DNA of 5,556 nucleotides from Actinomycetota bacterium (lineage in GTDB: Bacteria > Actinomycetota > Coriobacteriia > Anaerosomatales > Anaerosomataceae): assembly GCA_011372845.1 (NCBI GenBank), contig DSAI01000020.1:1-5556 (forward strand), given 5' to 3'. Of this stretch, positions 5,556 to 5,556 are shown in pieces. Below the pieces are notes generated by a model, which was given only the letters and a program-made list of their open reading frames with translations, was not told the DNA's origin and ran no database searches. The translations under genes were made by a program, and so were the position numbers. Position 1 is the stretch's first letter. Every line of letters starts with the position of its first letter.

Positions 5556-5556
5556 C

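Noticed and set aside
1..5556. CRISPR arrays, tRNA or rRNA genes, insertion sequences, direct repeats
   Set aside because: Almost every base is assigned to conserved coding sequence, and no repeated units, transposase motifs or RNA gene signatures were seen.
5544..5556. Moco riboswitch or promoter ahead of tupB
   Set aside because: Only 13 bases remain before the edge, holding just the ribosome binding site; nothing more can be supported.

Overview
The window is one tightly packed block of genes, all on the minus strand. It encodes oxyanion uptake followed by molybdenum/tungsten cofactor (Moco/Wco) biosynthesis. The DNA is GC-rich (about two thirds by eye), has GTG as well as ATG starts, and uses strong GGAGG-type ribosome binding sites at most genes. 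A TupB-like permease, an FdhD protein and a large set of cofactor genes suggest an anaerobe that makes tungsten- or molybdenum-dependent formate dehydrogenase or related oxidoreductases. High-GC anaerobic Actinobacteria (Coriobacteriia-like) or a deltaproteobacterial-type lineage would fit, but the sequence alone does not settle this.

In transcription order (right to left), the genes are: a TupB-like tungstate ABC permease (5543-4809); its ATPase with a C-terminal Mop/TOBE domain, tupC (4819-3689); a MobA-FdhD fusion protein (3627-2221); the molybdenum insertase moeA (2220-979); a 72-residue cysteine-containing protein with a CDLGCF tail (982-764); the MobB GTP-binding adaptor (762-235); and the first 82 residues of the radical SAM enzyme moaA (248-1, running off the window). 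The substrate-binding protein tupA would be expected just beyond position 5556. Neighbours overlap or nearly touch everywhere except for a 61-base gap before mobA-fdhD. No promoter or intrinsic terminator is visible, so the block reads as one operon entered from the right.

Together the genes form a supply line: import WO4/MoO4, make the pterin (MoaA), insert metal (MoeA), attach GMP to give the bis-MGD cofactor (MobA with MobB), and pass the cofactor with sulfuration to formate dehydrogenase-type enzymes (FdhD). The points most worth a second look are four. The GMP-attachment enzyme is fused to the cofactor sulfurtransferase. A small Cys-rich-tailed protein sits between moeA and mobB. A perfect 10-bp hairpin sequesters the tupC ribosome binding site inside the end of tupB. 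The FdhD domain has a single-cysteine active loop.
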